64,000 bases of DNA from Ctenosaura bakeri (GCA_948474755.1 CAOLHI010001019.1:62001-126000), one strand, 5' to 3'; positions 32,929 to 42,737 are shown, numbered from the stretch's first letter. Program-made: numbers and translations. Notes: generated by a model not told the origin, from the sequence alone.

Positions 32929-33073
32929 AGTAGCCCTGTCCAGCCCACATTTTACCAGCTTTAGAAGGCCTGGAAACCATGAAGCCCTCTGAGGAGGTTC
33001 TTAGGAAGCTAGGGATGCTTAGCCTGAAAAAGAGAAGGTTAAAAGGGGACATGATGGCCATGGTGAAACACTC

Positions 33074-33345
33074 TAGGATTCTATGGCCAAGGACACACAA
33101 AATGCAGCCCTTAGATACTGTTGTATTGCAATACCCATCATCCCCCATCCCAACGCACGTAGGGATGCAAATCTTTACATATTTTATTTTTGCATACAAG
33201 AATGAAGAATTTGTAAATTTAATCTCATTAGTAGTGTTGACGATGTTTCATGTATTGAGAATGTTTGGCAAAAATGTAAAAGGAGTGCTAATACCAGGAT
33301 TAACTGTTGTTAAGATAGCAAAAATCAGACTTAGGCTCTGATGAT
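33074..33345 (+). repeat. Unclassified repeat fused to CR1 (copy 1)
   Basis: Shares with the minus-strand region 47545-48243 the series 'ttctatggccaaggacacac', 'cagcccttagatactg'-like, 'catcccccatcccaac', 'agggatgcaaatctttac' and 'aggattaactgttgttaaga'. In both copies the repeat begins directly after an internal CR1 segment, suggesting a chimeric unit that has been copied at least twice. Confidence 0.55.
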
Positions 33346-33354
33346 CTTGTGATA

Positions 33355-33500
33355 TAAGTGGTTTAGGCAGCTGGGTTAGTTTAGCCTGGAGAAGAGAAGC
33401 TGAAGAGGGGGTACAATAGCCATATTTAAATATTTGCAAGGATGTCATATGGAAGACACAGCATCCTTGTTTTCTGCTTCTCCAGAGACAAGGAGCAAAC
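33355..33500 (+). mobile_element. CR1 internal fragment
   Basis: 'ttagtttagcctggagaaga' to 'tgcttctccagagacaagg' corresponds to the 'FSLEKRR..' to 'SASPETR' coding region. It is interrupted by an opposite-strand CR1 at 33503. Confidence 0.85.
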
Positions 33501-33502
33501 AA

Positions 33503-34035
33503 CAGGAGAAGTTGGAAGAGACCCCAGGGCCATCCAGTCCAACCCCCTTCCGCCATGCAGGAAGACACCATCAAAGCCCTCTCTTTGGCAGATGGCCATC
33601 CAACCTTGGTTTAAATACCTCCAAAGAAGGAGACTCCACTGAGGTTGCAGCAGATTCCACTGTCAAACTGCTCTTAATATCAGGAATTTTCCCCCAATGT
33701 TTAGGTAGAATCTCTTTTCCTGTCATTTAAAGCCATTGCTATGTGTCCCAGTCTCTGTAGCAGCAGAAAACAAGCTTGCCCCATCTTCCATAGGATATCC
33801 CTTCAAATATTTAAACATGGCTATCTTGTCACCTCTTCACTTTCGGTTCCCCAGGCTAAACATACCCAGCTTCCGAAATCACTCCTCCTAGGGCGTCACA
33901 GTTTCCAGGTCTTTGGCTCTTTTGGTAACATTCCTCTGGACACCTTCCAGCTGGTCCATCGCCTTCTTCAATTGTGGTTCCCAACCCTGGACGCAGTATC
34001 CCAGGTGAGATCTGACCAAAACATAAGGATGTTCA
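33503..34035 (-). mobile_element. CR1 3' half, older
   Basis: Complement of CR1 from near the tail ('gttggaagagaccccagggc') to 'caggtgagatctgaccaaaa'. Diverged from the young subfamily. Confidence 0.88.
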
Positions 34036-35004
34036 GCCATTGACAAAATTTTCTACCAATTTCCATGGTAGAAATGTACAAATGCAGAAAAACAACCGGG
34101 TTCCATCCAAGAACTGTTAAAAGTTGGCTGGTGTTTGTGGAATATCTTTGCAACAGCACCTGAACCTGTGTTTGTGGAACTGTGTGCACATGCTTCAAGA
34201 TGATGGGTCTCTTGCCAAAGATGTTTGCAGGCTATTCCATGTTCAAGGCATTCTCGGTGAAGAAAACCTTCTTTGCCGTAACATGATTTAGACCGATCCC
34301 CAGGGAGGTGCCATCACCAGAGCATCTTTCTACACTTTGAAAGGCTGGATTTTTCAGCACTGATTTTTTCTTGCAACTGGAAAAAACAAACGAAGTTGGG
34401 AAGAAAAGAAAAAAAGAATTGAGCCAAGCAGAGAGAATGGAGCTTGATTTTTCACAGTTGTTACTTGGAGGCCAGGGTTGTGGGTTCATGCTGAGGCCAT
34501 TGGCCGGTAATCGAGTCTGAAGCAAATGTTGTTCTATCCAGAAACTCACTCATTCCACACTACCCAGCGCCAAGGAATCTGGAGGACCATTTGAAATGAT
34601 CGGAGCAAACAGCTGGAAAAGAAAAAGGAGACCATCTCACACACACACACACCCCACACACAGGATAAACCCATCCATTTTGAAGCCATATATTTCCCGA
34701 GTGACAGGAAGCTGAGTGTCACAATTTTTCTAAATCTGTAGAACGGCCCCCCTTTCCCACTCAAAACAACATCCAAGGCCAATTTCTGTGGTCCTCTTGG
34801 ACCAGATCAGCTGAGAAATGTCAGAAGAGGCCAAAATTATTTTAAAGTGTCAGCAAGGCATTCCTCGGTGGCAGAGTGGGCTTCACACCTTCCCTGAGTT
34901 CTTGCCACCGGCTTTTGACCACGGAGAAGTTTAGGTTGGATTTCGCAATTCCTGCTTGCTTGCAGAGGAAAATATCCAAGGAATGTTGGGGGAGAGTTTC
35001 TGTG
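34036..35004. other. Mostly single-copy; short (CA)n
   Basis: (CA)n at 34637-34668 with interruptions. Otherwise unrecognised. Confidence 0.3.
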
Positions 35005-35077
35005 AGACTAGAGATATTTCTATTTCTATATGACTAGAGAAATTCCTGGTTCTATAGGACTAGAGAAATTTCTGATA
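35005..35077. repeat. Small tandem repeat (~31 bp units)
   Basis: The unit 'gactagagaaattcctggtt' with variants occurs about 2.5 times (gactagagatatttc..., gactagagaaattcc..., gactagagaaatttc...). Confidence 0.75.
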
Positions 35078-35284
35078 GGAATTTAAAACATGCAGACTTG
35101 CTGGAGAAATCATGGGAAGCTTCTTCCATCGTTTCTGTTCTAAGCAGATGGTTGAGCTTCTGCTTCAAGGAAATGGAGCCTAACTTTGCCGTCACAAAGT
35201 TCCACGGTGGTTTCACCTTCTCCTCTCTCCTGGAAGAGGCCTGGATATGGTAAAATAGGAGCCTCACAACATATCTGATTAGTA

Positions 35285-35523
35285 TGCCCCAAAATAGTAC
35301 ATTTCTGGGGGAGAAATTAAGTCAGATAAGCAAAATGCTAGGTCAAAGAATGCATTATAGAGAAGCACTATTATTAATTTCCATATTTGAAAATGGAAAG
35401 GAAGAATTATTAATTAAATATCTTGCAGCACTGTTGCCAAGAACAGCAAGATTAGAAATAGTGAAATCATGGAATGCATTCGAGGGTGTTTCAGTACAAA
35501 AGTAGATAAACAGAGTATGATCT
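35285..35523 (+). mobile_element. L1-like ORF2 C-terminal fragment, left part
   Basis: The frame 'LIKYLAALLPRTARLEIVKS' / 'WNAFEGVSVQK' resembles the lizard L1 ORF2 C-terminal region (L.AAR...KSW). It is interrupted at 35524 by solo LTR D. The downstream continuation at 37391 gives 'AKLTYQMRLARGEKREDKFEE', the next block of the same protein. Confidence 0.65.
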
Positions 35524-35802
35524 TGTTACCCTGATTTCTGGGGGTCCCGTGAGGGACACCTAAGGGTGCTTCAAATATTATAAAATTGGGAATTAGCAAA
35601 GAGCACAAGCTAGCACTACGAGAAGCAGGGCAACGGAGTGAGATCTTTTACCCAATGTCTACAGGGTCAGGCCGAGTCAAGGAGCAAACAGAAGTAAATA
35701 ATAATTGTTGTTTTTACTGATATACAGTCAAACACGTGTATGCAAAACACTCACACAGAGATCTATAGAAATAAAGGTTGGAGTGGGATAGAGGGATTTT
35801 AA

Positions 35803-36317
35803 GGCCCTTTTCGCATTGAGGCTGCTTGCGTGAGTGGGGGAGGGCGGCTCCCGCGAGAAGGCTTCTCCGGGAGGCTGCCGTTTCCCCGCTTCTTCCTTCC
35901 GCAGGTGAAGGAACTGGGGGGAAGCAACAGCGTCGCACTAGCCACCCTCCCCCCGGCCAAGCGGCAACCTCGCGCGAGCCGCCCCCCGGCGAAGCGGGAG
36001 GCTGTGCGTCCGTCCCCCCCGCGCGCGAAGCGGGAGGCTGTGTGTCCGTCGCGCGCCCCGCTCCACCCCTTCCTTCCGCAGGGGCAGAGGGAAGGAAGCG
36101 CGACCCGGCCGCCTCCCCAACGCTCCGCACAGAAGGTAAGTGCAGGTGGGCTCCGGGAGCATTGCGCGAGTGTGGGTGATTTTCGCTTTGAGGCGAAAAT
36201 CAAAAAACCCGCGATCGCACCGCTGCAGCCCCGTGAGTGCAGCGGAAGTGGGAGTGCGTCACGCAGAGCGAGGCTCTCGGGGCTGTCGCACGACAGAAAG
36301 CCCATGCGAAAAGGGCC
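35803..36317. mobile_element. GC-rich TIR element (515 bp) in LTR D
   Basis: Termini are GGCCCTTTTCGCATTG and the complement GGCCCTTTTCGCATGG, with duplication TAA (35800-35802 and 36318-36320). The interior is CpG-dense, with ~35-bp tandem units around 'gcgaagcgggaggctgtg' (35985-36045). A subterminal palindrome 'attttcgctttgaggcgaaaa' core lies near 36178-36200. Reading frames across it are compositional artefacts. Confidence 0.92.
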
Positions 36318-36570
36318 TAAGAGGATTTTGTATGGGAAATACTACACCTGTCCTGAAGCCTGGGTAGTCTGAAGAAAAAGGTCCATAGCAGAGGAGATTC
36401 TCAGCACAAGGAGCCGAGGGGAAGGCTCGCCGAACGAAGCAACAGCAAGACAGGATGGCAGCCAAGAGCGATCCGAGCAATCCAAAGAAGTGCTCAAAGT
36501 CAGGGGTTCTTATAGGGGAAAATGTGGCCGTAGGCTAGTCCGTTCTTGGGGACAACCATGAGTTTCGGGC

Positions 36571-37012
36571 TGGAGACAAAAGCCCTTTTTGCACCGTACC
36601 TTCTTGCGGCAGTGGGGAGTGGTGCTCGCGCAAGCAGCCACTAGCGCGAGCTGCTCACAACAGCCCTTTTTGCCTCCCACATCGGCTTCCTTGTAGCGTG
36701 GCCGTCGCACTGGTGCCCTGCCCCTTCCTTCTGCAGTGCAGTCTGGGAGCTGTAGGCTGCGCCGGGGGAAGGAAGGGCTACGGGGCGGGCTTGCCGACAT
36801 ATCGCACACAGGTAAGTGCGCAAGGGCACCTCGAGCATTGCGCGAGTGCACTGTATTTTCGGCTTAAAGCCAAAAATCAAAAAATGCACACGCGCCCTGC
36901 TTTAGCCTCGTGAGCATCGCGCGAGTGGGAGTGCATCATACGAAGTGACGCTCCCACTCATGCGACGCTCAAGGGGCGCTCGTGCAAAAAAAAAAAGCAT
37001 GCGAAAAGGGCC
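36571..37012. mobile_element. GC-rich TIR element (442 bp) in LTR D
   Basis: Starts AGCCCTTTTTGCACCG and ends with the complement of GGCCCTTTTCGCATG. The duplication AAA is at 36568-36570 and 37013-37015. Removing it restores the LTR sequence 'ggagacaaagcctccg' found (as complement) in copy B. The internal palindrome 'attttcggcttaaagccaaaa' core is at about 36852. Confidence 0.9.
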
Positions 37013-37390
37013 AAAGCCTCCGAAAGGTCAGAATTTAGCATGATTGAGTGAAGTCCGAATTGTCAATAGAGTAGCCGGTATGCAAATGCAGAGTGCTTGA
37101 CAGATGAGGATTCTCCTAATCAAGTTGCCTGCTTGGGGCAGGGAGTCCTTTGTAAGTAGCGTGCATACACAATGGACTTCTTGCCTTTGAGGTCTCCTGA
37201 AGTGGCGGGACGGCTATTTCTGGCCTGCCTGTATTTGTTGGGAATGTTTCAGCTATTAGCGGCCGTGCCTGTCTGCGAGCTTGTCCGGGGACCTCGCAAG
37301 CACGTGGAGATAAAGGGTAAAGAAGGCCAAATTATTGATATCAAATGATATCTAATATCCCACAAGTCCGGGCTAGAAACTGTGGTAACA

Positions 37391-37530
37391 ATCTATCGCA
37401 TTATCTGCAAAGCTAACATACCAAATGAGATTAGCAAGAGGAGAAAAGAGAGAAGATAAATTTGAAGAATTTTGGAAACTCTTGGTTAACTTACTTTGCT
37501 CAGATGAACTCTGGATTTAAGCCACCATCC
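37391..37530 (+). mobile_element. L1-like ORF2 C-terminal fragment, right part
   Basis: After the LTR the plus strand reads 'AKLTYQMRLARGEKREDKFE' then 'FWKLLVNLLCSDEL', a characteristic ending of lizard L1 ORF2. It continues the fragment at 35285-35523. Confidence 0.7.
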
Positions 37531-37667
37531 GATCAAATTTTCTATTGGGGAAAAAATTGCATTCTGACTGTTAAGAATAATACACAATCCAGTAGTTAAT
37601 ACGGAGAAGATATGTTAGGCGTACAGTGACAGGCAGTGGCATATATTTGGCTCATTAACTAAAACTG
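37531..37667. other. L1 3' UTR or unassigned
   Basis: AT-rich and possibly the L1 3' untranslated region. No poly-A end identified. Confidence 0.3.
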
Positions 37668-37870
37668 GAGAGCCAGGGTGTAGTATAAGTGGTCTGAGCA
37701 TCAGACTATGACCCGGGAGACCAGAGTTCGCTTCCCTGCTTGGTCATGGAAACCCTGGGTGACCTTGGGCATGTCACACTCTCTCAGCCCCAGAAAGCCC
37801 CATGCTAGGCTCACCTTGGGGTCATCATAATTCAGAAAAACAATTTGAAGGCACACAGCAACAAACTGAG
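37668..37870 (+). mobile_element. tRNA-derived SINE (best full copy)
   Basis: Head 'gagccagggtgtagtataag' with a B-box-like 'agagttcgcttccctgcttg'. Body 'tggaaaccctgggtgacctt', 'tcacactctctcagcccc', 'aaagccccatgctaggctca'. Tail 'gtcatcataattcagaaaaa' with 'gaaggcacacagcaaca'. The tail resembles the 3' end of the RTE-like LINE at 57405-57590, implying mobilisation by that LINE. It is not a tRNA gene. Confidence 0.8.
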
Positions 37871-37895
37871 GCCATTTGTGCCCTATGCTGTTATA

Positions 37896-38068
37896 GCCCA
37901 CTTCCGCATTAGCCTGTTATAGCGCAATGATTCCACTTTCAACATCCTCTGGAATCCTGAGGTTTGCAGTTTCGCTTTCAATACCCTGTGGATTCCTGGG
38001 CTTTGCAGTTTAGGGACGGCCTATAGAATTCTCAGCCAGAGAGCTCTTTGGCCTTAGGAAACTACCCA
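37896..38068. mobile_element. Chimeric fold-back MITE remnant
   Basis: A left half of the 180-bp type (to 'gaggtttgcagtttcg', 37975) is joined to an internal part of the 200-bp type ('ctttgcagtttagggacggc', 'ttctcagccagagagctctt', 'ggccttaggaaactac'). The right terminus is missing. It documents recombination between the two forms. Confidence 0.75.
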
Positions 38069-38320
38069 ATAATCCCCTCAAGTTGGCTACTTGTGACTGA
38101 GGACCCTTTGTCCATATGGATGTGTTTAGCCTGAGGTCCCCTAGGGGAACATGACTGGGGATTTTCCTGGCCTGACCTAGTCGTTTGACCCCTTTGTCTA
38201 CATACCCACTCGGGCAACCTCTCTGGCATGGCAGTCAAGTTTGATATCAAATTTATATTCCCCGGGATGGGGTTTGTCATCGGGGTAACAGATGCAGGTA
38301 AGTTAGTTATATTCTGTTTC
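38069..38320. other. No recognised feature
   Basis: About 250 bp, unassigned. Confidence 0.3.
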
Positions 38321-39034
38321 ATAGAATCATAGAATCATAGAAATGTAGAGCTGGAAGAGACCACAGGGGCCATCCAGTCCAACCCCCTTCTGCCATGCAG
38401 GAACACCCTCAAAGTCCTCCCTTTGACAGATGGCCATCCAGCCTCTGCTTAAAAACCTCCAAAGAAGGAGACTCCACCACACTCCACGGAGGCAGCAGCA
38501 GATTCCACTGCCGGACAGCCCTGACTGTCAGGAAGTTCTTCCTGAGGTTCAGGTGGAATCTCCTTTCCTGCAGCTTGAATCCATTGCTCCTTGTCCTGGT
38601 CTCCGGAGCAGCAGAAAACAAGCCCTCTCCCTCCTCTATGTGGCACCCCTTCAAATATTTAAACATGGCTGTCATGTCCCCTCTTAACCTTCTCTTCTGC
38701 AGACTGAACATACCCAGCTCTCTAAGTCTGTCCTCATAGGGCTTCATGGCTTCCAGACCTCTCACCATTTTGGTCGCCCTCCTCTGGACTTGCTCCAGCT
38801 TGTCAATATCCTTCTTGAATTGGGGTGCCCAGAACTGGACACAGGATTCAAGATGGGGTCTAACCAAAGCAGAGTAGAGTGGTACCAGTACTTCCCTCGA
38901 TCTAGACACCATACTCCTATTGATGCAGCCGAGAATTGCATTGGCTTTCTTGGCTGCCACATCACACTGCTGACTCATGTTCAGCTTGTGGTCTATGAAG
39001 ACTCCTAGATCCCTTTCACACGTACTGCTATCTG
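38321..39034 (-). mobile_element. CR1 LINE 3' end (~710 bp)
   Basis: Young subfamily copy. The complement of the tail repeats at 38321 and the C-terminal coding sequence run to 'tttcacacgtactgctatc'. The carried frame 38409-39179 extends past the 5' truncation into foreign sequence. Confidence 0.94.
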
Positions 39035-39179
39035 TTTCTGAAGGGACAGGACTCTCTGCTGGAGCAGGTTCTGCATCCTGTTCTGTTTGTGACACTGTAA
39101 CCTCCTTCTGCAAAGCAGGTCCTGGCATGCCCCCCATTTCAAACTCAGAGTCCAAGTCCATGTTCTGGAAGCAGGGCAT
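38409..39179 (-). pseudogene. CR1 ORF2 fragment fused by chance to upstream frame (256 aa)
   Basis: Residues ~52-256 are CR1 ORF2 ('[20 protein letters not shown]' to 'DGHLSKGGL'). Residues 1-51 come from the adjoining sequence and read as an acidic, Pro/Glu-rich stretch ('[17 protein letters not shown]', '[13 protein letters not shown]'). The acidic part may derive from an LTR retrotransposon coding or leader region, but I cannot name it. The fusion is a junction artefact of 5' truncation. Confidence 0.75.
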
Positions 39180-40019
39180 GGCCCTAATCAGGACTTATGA
39201 CAGGATTTAGGCACAGGTGAAATTGTTACACTTGTGGTACCCTACTTATGACCTGAATATATCCATTGCCCAATGACCAAAATACATACATACATACAAC
39301 TGCACCTGTAAGGGAACCTACACAGGGGTGGTGACACCAACAGGATTCCACAGGGACATTTAAGGGGTGCTAGAAAGATGGTCTCTTTTTGTCCAGCTGA
39401 TTCAAAACATCTAGATGGGATCATGCATGATGCCACCATCTTCCAGCAGTTCTTTAAGCAGCCCCCAAACTGAAATCAAGCTTCCCACATTCATTTATCT
39501 GGTGACTTCCATGGTTTCCCTTCCAGCTGCTCTTGTCTTCTTTCCTCCCATAAAAACAGCTCTCTCGAAGAGGAGCATTTTTCTTACCACTACCTCTGGC
39601 CACCGCTTCACCTTTGAGGTGTTTAGCAAAGGACCACCTTCCCAAACAACCTTCCAATGCTTCTCCCAGAAAGAAAAGAAGAGACTGGAAACAAGAGTTG
39701 AGCAACATGGAGAACTTCCAGCCAGACTCCTGGTGTTTCTGGGAACTGGTTTTCGACTCACGTTATTTCAAGGAAGAGGTATAAATCTATGATTGGCCGA
39801 CACTCAGGATCCATAAAAGCAGAGGAATAGATGGGGCTCTCGAGGCCAGGTTGGCTCCCTTTGCCTCCCCTGCGGCCCACCAAGATTTCTCTGCCTGGCT
39901 CACAAGTGTCTGGAGAAGATGCAGAGCGGAGCTGATGGGAAGAAACCCTCCCAGTGACTTCTCCCACCCTGAGAGAGCCATCCAAGCCCAGGGCCACCCT
40001 ACAGCATGGGAAACTATTT
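39035..40019. other. Unassigned; possible old retrotransposon fragment at 39035-39330
   Basis: The acidic frame noted in the fused CR1 lies at 39035-39180 on the minus strand. (CATA)n occurs at 39277-39300. The remainder to 40019 looks unique. Confidence 0.3.
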
Positions 40020-40252
40020 TTTATTATTATTACTATTTGTATCCCACCTCTCCATATGGATCGAGGCGGCGATCAACTTACAAATAGCATGTATTTCGAA
40101 CATTTCTATACATGCCCCCAACAAGCTGGGTACTCATTTTACCGACCTGCGGAAGGACGGAAGGCTGAGTCAACCTTGGAGCCGGGCAGGATCAAACTCA
40201 CAACCTTGTGGCTTGCAGGACTGGCATTTAACCACTGCGCCACCAGGGCTTC
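40020..40252 (-). mobile_element. Sauria-head SINE with alternative tail (minus strand)
   Basis: Complement of the same unit as 11675-11960: tail 'tatttgtatcccacctctcc' with 'atatggatcgaggcgg', body 'ggaaggacggaaggctgagt', and head 'tttaaccactgcgccaccag' with 'ggct'. The ATT run at 40020-40032 is its tail. Confidence 0.8.
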
Positions 40253-40362
40253 TTTCCTACAGCTTGAATCCATTGCTCCTTGTCCTAGTCTCTGGAGCAG
40301 CAGAAAACAAGCCCGCTCCCTCCTCAACATAACGTCCCTTCAAATATTTAAACTACTTTTAG
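40253..40362 (-). mobile_element. CR1 internal fragment
   Basis: Complement of 'KLQERR..' back to 'MFKYLKG' coding ('gcttgaatccattgctcctt', 'acgtcccttcaaatatttaa'). Confidence 0.88.
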
Positions 40363-40549
40363 AAAGTAATTCATTCCTCTTTACCCATTGCACTGTTTGA
40401 AAATGCCCCCTTGCAATTACGCAGTGCAATCCGGGAAAAGAAAATTGCTCTGTGTATTCTTTGTTTCTCTGGTTCTTTCTGCGCCCTTTTTGAGGGGGGA
40501 AAAATCTTTTGTTGTTGTTGTTTTTAGGTGCTCTCAGGTTGACTTGACA
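40363..40549. other. No recognised feature
   Basis: About 190 bp. Confidence 0.3.
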
Positions 40550-41070
40550 TTTTATTTTAAGATTTCATATTTATTAACTTTAATTCAAAGATACAGACTA
40601 ATTCACAACTAGAAAGCAAAAAGGACCAAAAGAAAAAGGAACAATATATATATAAACAATATACCACAAACTAGAAATGAACCTGAACTAAATTGAACTG
40701 AGCTAAGAGTAAAGCACAGTAGCAAAACCCATTATTAAAAGCCTAATTTGTTACCCTAAATGCATCCAAACTACACTAATTAACTAAAAAGCAAAAATCT
40801 CTGCTCCCCCCCACAAACTATAATGAAAAGGAAAAAAATTAATTGATTAATATACCATTATCTTATTTTGTCTATGTATACTCAACTTATTAGAGTTACT
40901 AATAATCATGACCAGCAATTATTATATCACTGCATATCATATTGCTCAAAAAATCCATAAATGATTTCCAGTCTTCCAAAAAGAATAAATTTTCAGTTGT
41001 CCCATCTTTTAATATCCACATCAATTTTGTAACTTGGGTAAGATCCACAACTCTTCCATCGTTGGTGCTT
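40550..41070 (-). mobile_element. L1-like LINE 3' end (minus strand)
   Basis: The complement of 40890-41045 reads 'TQVTKLMWILKDGTTENLFF' then 'LEDWKSFMDFLSNMICSD', the terminal L1 ORF2 motif (E.W..F..FL). It is followed by an A/T-rich 3' UTR down to about 40550. Younger-looking than the other L1 pieces, but only the last ~50 codons remain. Confidence 0.7.
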
Positions 41071-41358
41071 CAGCCGCGTGCCAAATTTGAGGTTGACTTG
41101 ACTTCTGGTGTCCCATAAATGAGAGGTAGCTGAGCAGAGCTCTTGGCTCCAGCTCCGCCTCCAATCAAGTCAGCATCTCATCCAAAGCCCCGCCCTCTTA
41201 GACCATGTGATCATGTCACCAAAACAAAAAACAAAAAAACCCAGCTGGGCCGCCAAAGAAGGCAGGCAATCAACCAACCCTGACCCCAAAATCACATCAT
41301 CACTTTTTTCTGCCTCCTCAGAGATCAAACTCTACAGACTGAGATCCTTATCACTTTT
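41071..41358. other. No recognised feature
   Basis: About 290 bp, unassigned. Confidence 0.3.
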
Positions 41359-41851
41359 AGAATCATAGAATCACAGAGCTGGAAGAGACCCCAGAGGCCA
41401 CCCAGTCCAACCTCCTTCAGCCACGCAGGAGCCCCCATCAAAGCCCTCCCCTTGACAGATGGCCATCCAGCCTCTGCTTAAAAATCTCCAGAGAAGGAGG
41501 AGACTCCACCACACTCCATGGAGGCAGCAGCAGAGTCCACTACCAGACAGTTCTGACCACCAGGAAGTTCTTGCTGAGGTTCAGGTGGAATCTCCTTTCC
41601 TACAGTTTGAATCCATTGCTCCTTCTCCTAGTCTCTGGAGCAGCAGAAAACAAGCCCACTCCCTTCTCGCCATAACGTCCCTTCAAATATTTAAGCATGG
41701 CTATCATGTCCCCTCTCATCCTTCTCTTCAGCAGACTAAACATCCCCAGCTCCCTAAGCCTCTCCTCATAGGGCTTCATGGCTTCCAGACCTTTCATCAT
41801 TTTGGTTGCCCTCCTCTGGACATGCTCCAGCTTGTTGATATCCTTCCATAT
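41359..41851 (-). mobile_element. CR1 3' end, older subfamily
   Basis: Complement of the tail ('agaatcatagaatcacagag') and C-terminus. Features 'ctccatggaggcagcagcag' and 'ctcctcgccataacgtccct'-type variants also seen at 41852-42315 and 40253. Confidence 0.9.
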
Positions 41852-42315
41852 ACATCAACGAACTCCCAGCAGATGGTCATCACCTCTGCTTAAAAACCTC
41901 CAAAGCAGGGGACCCCACCACACTCCATGGAAGCAGCAGCAGATTCCACTGCTGGACAGTTCTGACCACCAGGAAGTTCTTGCTGAGGTTCAGGTGGAAT
42001 CTCCTTTCTTACAGCTTGAATCCATTGCTCCTTCTCCTAGTCTCTGGAGCAGCAGAAAACAAGCCCACTCCCTCCTCGCCATAACGTCCCTTCAAATATT
42101 TAAGCATGGCTACCATGTCCCTTCTCATCCTTCTCTTCTACAGACCAAACATCCCCAACTCCCTCAGCTGCTCCTCAGAGGACTTCATGGCTTCCAGACC
42201 CTCCACCATTTTGGTTGCCCTCCTCTGGAGATGCTCCAGCTTGTCAATATCCTTCTTGAACTGAGGTGCCTAGAATTGGACACAGGATTCCAGATGAGGT
42301 CTAACTAATGCAGAT
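41852..42315 (-). mobile_element. CR1 second partial copy in tandem
   Basis: Repeats the region 'ctctgcttaaaaacctccaa' to 'gaggtctaactaatgcag' right after the previous copy, with the same orientation and subfamily. A segmental duplication or unequal exchange between CR1 copies is likely, since the tail repeat is absent at the junction. Confidence 0.85.
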
Positions 42316-42479
42316 GCAAATGAACAGCCGGTGCTGCAAATAGTTGCGTCTATTGGCTGTTTTGCCAATTGATTGATCTTTGCCTTCACAGGCCAGAATC
42401 CCACTGGTGTCTTACACCTGTGTCATTTTCTGTTATGAAAGCAAGATGGATATTTCAGTCTGATATGCAACATCTGCAT

Positions 42480-42720
42480 TCTGTTCAAGAAGCAGAGTTG
42501 TGCATAGGATGCCATTATGCATTGAGGTACATATGTGTTGCTCAGAGATGTATACAAACCTCACAAGGCACGCTGTGCATGGATATTCATTTGGCTGTCC
42601 TTTTGGTATCTTGGTTCAACTGTGCATCACATTACTATTCCACATGCATAACTCCTTGTGCAGAGACTCACTCTATGCATCTCAGTGTCCATTCATGAGA
42701 ATGAGATGTTCTTTCCATTC
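42480..42720. repeat. Unclassified GTGCATTTGG-type repeat copy
   Basis: 'gatgccattatgcattgagg' and 'catttggctgtccttttggt' followed by 'catgcataactccttgtgca' fit the family noted at 1686. Confidence 0.4.
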
Positions 42721-42737
42721 ATACCCACCATCTCCAT

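Larger units (their letters stand above)
31853..32961 (-). mobile_element. Young CR1 LINE nested in CR1 (~1.1 kb)
   Basis: Starts with the complement of three tail repeats and extends to the RT region '[13 protein letters not shown]'. It retains [11 protein letters not shown] and an intact [10 protein letters not shown] box in its coding sequence. A frameshift around 32560-32597 splits the reading frame in two. Confidence 0.94.
31736..33073 (+). mobile_element. Older CR1 split by a younger CR1
   Basis: Left part 31736-31852 ('ggtcagacctcacctggagg' to 'gaggatgactaaaatgg'). Right part 32962-33073 continues exactly where it left off ('agaaggcctggaaaccatga' to 'gggacatgatggcc'). The younger CR1 lies between in the opposite orientation, with TAGAA at both junctions (31852-31856 and 32962-32966). 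Confidence 0.9.
35524..37390 (-). mobile_element. Solo LTR D with two nested GC-rich TIR elements
   Basis: LTR of the copy B type in reverse (TGTTACCCTG to GTGGTAACA), flanked by the 4-bp duplication ATCT (35520-35523 and 37391-37394). Subtracting two nested elements (35803-36317 and 36571-37012) leaves about 905 bp, matching the 907 bp of copy B. It split an L1 fragment. Comparison with copy B gives the approximate empty site for both nested insertions. Confidence 0.9.

Noticed and set aside
35826..36372. Arg/Pro-rich frames of 117-180 residues on both strands
   Set aside because: They lie in a GC-rich TIR element with exact ends and a TAA duplication. Open frames in several phases at once reflect GC composition.
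38409..39179. Novel fusion protein joining an acidic domain to CR1 ORF2
   Set aside because: The join coincides with the 5'-truncation point of a CR1 insertion, so the shared frame is most likely chance.
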